The notes below the pieces were generated by a model. It was not told the DNA's origin and did not search any database. It saw only the letters and a program-made list of their open reading frames with translations. 7,479 nt of DNA from Anaerolineaceae bacterium (lineage in GTDB: Bacteria; Chloroflexota; Anaerolineae; Anaerolineales; Anaerolineaceae), in the NCBI GenBank assembly GCA_030620065.1, contig JAUXFJ010000072.1, forward strand, positions 1 through 7,479, given 5' to 3'. A program made the translations under genes and the position numbers. Shown piece after piece: positions 5,650 to 7,479 of the stretch. Numbering within the stretch: the first letter of the stretch is position 1; each line of letters starts with the position of its first letter.

Positions 5650-6644
5650 TCGTAAACCTCTCTAAAACGACGCAGAACAATATCGCTGATGATGTTCATT
5701 AGAAAAGTGATCACAAATAAAGTCGCACCAACCGCATATATCGCTTGCCCATTGATAGACCCTGAAGGTGCATCACCAAAACTAACCTGGACAATAAAGG
5801 AGGTCATAGTTTGCACGCTTTCCAGGGGATTCAAAGTCATGCGCGGGGTTGCTCCAGCAGCGATCATCACTGCCATAGTTTCACCAATGGCGCGCGAGAT
5901 AGCTAAGATGAAAGCGGCGATGATGCCGCTTAAAGCGGCAGGTACAACCACTTTGGTTGCTACTTCAAATTTCGTAGCGCCCAAGGCATAGGCCCCCTCT
6001 CTCAACGAACTCGGAACAGCCCGCATGGCATCTTCGCTGATTGAAGCCACCATGGGAATGATCATCACTCCCACGACAACCGATGCGCTCAAGGCGTTAA
6101 AGAAGCTGACATCAATCCCCAGCCCATCTTCAAGAACACGCTGCAATAAAGGTGTGATAAAACTGATCGCAAAATAACCGTAAACAACTGTGGGGATACC
6201 CGCCAGAACTTCTAAAGCGGGTTTTAACACCTTACGCACTTCTTCAGAAGCATATTCGCTGAGATAAATCGCGCTGCCCAGACCAATGGGCAGCGCGACC
6301 GCGCCTGAAATGAAAGCAATCATCAAAGTCCCACGTATCAGCGGCCTTACGCCAAAGTTCTCAGGGCTGGGATTAGAAGACAGGGGTCTCCAATTCGTGC
6401 CAGTGAGAAAATCCCACAAGTTTACCTCAGGCCGGGAGAAAAAGTTAATTGTTTCGCTAAAGAGGGTAATAATAATGCCAAGTGTCACTAAAATAGTAAA
6501 AACACTACACGCAAATAAGCCCACGGCAATGACATTTTCCCAAACAGACTTTCCCCTGCTGAGTTTGAACAAACCAAATAGTTTCTTTTTGGATTTTCGT
6601 TCTGCTATTATTTCCCGTACAGACACTCGCTTGACTTCTTGCAT
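5646..6644 (-). CDS. pstC: Phosphate ABC transporter permease PstC
   Basis: This 332-residue inner-membrane protein is the PstA partner in the phosphate channel. A lysine/arginine-rich cytoplasmic N-terminus (1-35) precedes a first membrane segment at about 38-62. A loop containing the RPEVNLWDFLTGTNWRP stretch (71-87) is typical of PstC. The permease domain follows, with GIPTVVYGYFA (149-159), the EAA-type loop EGAYALGATKFE (216-227) and RAIGETMAVMIAAG (251-264). Length is normal. The ATG at 6644 is preceded only by AGGG a few bases upstream, a mediocre ribosome site; no better in-frame start is nearby. It overlaps pstA by four bases and lies 155 bases after pstS, with a stem-loop and an internal promoter candidate between. 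Confidence 0.96.
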   Translation of the reverse strand: MQEVKRVSVREIIAERKSKKKLFGLFKLSRGKSVWENVIAVGLFACSVFTILVTLGIIITLFSETINFFSRPEVNLWDFLTGTNWRPLSSNPSPENFGVRPLIRGTLMIAFISGAVALPIGLGSAIYLSEYASEEVRKVLKPALEVLAGIPTVVYGYFAISFITPLLQRVLEDGLGIDVSFFNALSASVVVGVMIIPMVASISEDAMRAVPSSLREGAYALGATKFEVATKVVVPAALSGIIAAFILAISRAIGETMAVMIAAGATPRMTLNPLESVQTMTSFIVQVSFGDAPSGSINGQAIYAVGATLFVITFLMNIISDIVLRRFREVYE

Positions 6645-6681
6645 GATCCCTGGCCAAATGTATTGGATTAATAACTAAAGT

Positions 6682-6710
6682 ATTATACGTGAGTTTTGAT
6701 GATTTTGTAA
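6682..6710 (-). promoter_or_regulatory. Internal promoter candidate for pstCAB
   Basis: On the minus strand TATAAT (6687 to 6682) is preceded at 17 bases by TTACAA (6710 to 6705). Transcription would start near 6675, about 30 bases before the pstC ATG. The -10 box is perfect and the -35 box poor. This would allow pstCAB expression independent of pstS. I could not find a clear direct-repeat Pho box here. Confidence 0.4.
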
Positions 6711-6731
6711 TTGCTATTTTTTGTGACACAA

Positions 6732-6766
6732 TGAAGGACAGAGGCATGGCTTCTCTCTGTCCTTCA
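6732..6766 (-). terminator. Stem-loop between pstS and pstC
   Basis: TGAAGGACAGAG (6732-6743) and CTCTGTCCTTCA (6755-6766) form a perfect 12-base stem with an 11-base loop, beginning 33 bases after the pstS stop. No run of U follows directly on the minus strand, so a full intrinsic terminator is unlikely. In many operons of this type a hairpin after the binding-protein gene slows 3' decay or partly stops transcription, keeping the binding protein in excess. That role is inferred here. Confidence 0.65.
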
Positions 6767-6799
6767 CTATTCTTAGGGTTAGAACAACAAAATCCTTTT

Positions 6800-7479
6800 C
6801 TAGTCAGCTTGTAATTCAACCAGCAAATCAAGATTCTGTTCAAAGGTACCAACTGGCGGAAGGGAATATCCCACACTCGCCATTACCTCAGCAGCTCCTT
6901 TCTCAATAAAATAGAAGTCAAGAAAGGCTGCTACCTGAGGTTTGTTCTTGTAACTTTCGTCATTGACGTAGATGAAAAGTGGTCGGGCTAAAGGATTATA
7001 AGAACCATCCTGTACCGTCGTATCGCTTGGTAAAACTGCAACACCGTCAGCATTGACAATCGGGACTGCGTGCACCTTGTCTTGATTATTGACATAGTAT
7101 GCAAAGCCGAAGAAACCAATTGCATAGGTTTCATTGGCGATGCCATCTAAAAGCACATTGTCATCTGAACTAAAAGTAGTGTTCTCGTCTTGGCGGAGGT
7201 CTTCATCCCCGATAGCTTTCTCAACGATCTCTGTCATATAGTCACGTGTGCCTGAATCAGGATCCGGGATGAAAAAAAGAATATCTTCAGCAGGAAAGCT
7301 GGGGTCAAGATCTGACCACTGCTTGACAGTGCTATTCACACCAAAGATCTGACCAAGCTGTTCAGCAGTCAGGCTCGTCAGCCAATTATTCTCCGGGTTA
7401 ACCATGACAGTCAAGCCATCCATGGCAACCAGGAATTCAGTATACTCAATGCTGTTCTGCACACAAAGTTCTTTTTCGC
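6800..7479 (-). CDS. pstS: Phosphate-binding protein PstS (N-terminus outside window)
   Basis: About 225 codons of the C-terminal part of the phosphate-binding protein that delivers phosphate to PstC/PstA on the outer face of the membrane. The frame is open to the right edge, so the signal peptide and first domain are missing; the GTG at 7462 is internal, because the upstream codons continue the family pattern (EKELCVQN). Family marks are AMDGLTVMVNPENNW near 7374-7426, LTAEQLGQIF, VKQWSDL, and the phosphate-contacting PDSGTRDY near 7240-7261. NPLARPLFIYV near 6964-6996 and a C-terminal GYSLPPVG follow. It is the first visible gene of the pst operon, and its own promoter must lie beyond 7479. 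The protein could bind a related oxyanion, but the following pstCAB genes make phosphate by far the likeliest. Confidence 0.93.
   Translation of the reverse strand, partial: EKELCVQNSIEYTEFLVAMDGLTVMVNPENNWLTSLTAEQLGQIFGVNSTVKQWSDLDPSFPAEDILFFIPDPDSGTRDYMTEIVEKAIGDEDLRQDENTTFSSDDNVLLDGIANETYAIGFFGFAYYVNNQDKVHAVPIVNADGVAVLPSDTTVQDGSYNPLARPLFIYVNDESYKNKPQVAAFLDFYFIEKGAAEVMASVGYSLPPVGTFEQNLDLLVELQAD

Noticed and set aside
6645..6799. PhoB/PhoP box upstream of pstC
   Set aside because: I looked for tandem CTGTCAT-like or TTAACA-like repeats at normal spacing and found none convincing. The real Pho-controlled promoter is probably upstream of pstS, outside the window.
7460..7462. GTG as the start of the pstS product
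   Set aside because: The frame continues upstream to the window edge with codons that fit the PstS family, and a PstS starting here would lack its first domain and signal peptide.

Overview
This is a compact bacterial chromosomal segment of moderate GC content with no sign of phage, transposase, CRISPR or RNA genes. The protein set is one class II fructose-bisphosphate aldolase, one major-facilitator permease, one short-chain dehydrogenase and a high-affinity phosphate ABC transporter. It is housekeeping or ordinary accessory material. The flavour of the permease, the retinol-dehydrogenase-like SDR and the long PstA is what I would expect from a Chloroflexota (Anaerolineae-type) genome. That is an impression from protein style, not a demonstrated assignment.

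Layout from left to right. Positions 1-101 may hold the last 32 codons of an unrecognised plus-strand gene. Positions 112-1062 carry the aldolase on the minus strand, with a recognisable promoter and a strong ribosome binding site. Positions 1063-1537 form the only long stretch without a recognised gene. It holds the aldolase promoter, a doubtful small ORF, two diverged copies of a repeat, a run of eight G, a large AT-rich inverted repeat and a probable terminator for the permease. The MFS permease lies at 1538-2779 on the minus strand. A 115-bp divergent promoter region separates it from a plus-strand SDR oxidoreductase at 2895-3749, which appears to be transcribed without a leader. From 3820 to the right edge runs the minus-strand pstS-pstC-pstA-pstB operon. 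Its first gene, pstS, is cut by the window end.

How the genes work together. PstS captures phosphate outside the membrane, PstC and PstA form the channel, and PstB supplies ATP hydrolysis. pstC and pstA overlap by four bases, and pstB follows after 21 bases. A perfect 12-bp stem-loop and an internal promoter candidate lie between pstS and pstC, which would let pstS be expressed at a different level from the membrane parts. phoU, often the next gene, is absent: the operon stops at pstB against the convergent SDR gene. The aldolase serves glycolysis/gluconeogenesis and has no visible functional link to its neighbours. The permease and SDR share a regulatory region containing two small palindromes, so joint regulation is possible.

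I see no clear new multi-gene system. The least explained parts are the repeat-rich 1184-1511 interval and the divergent control region at 2780-2894.
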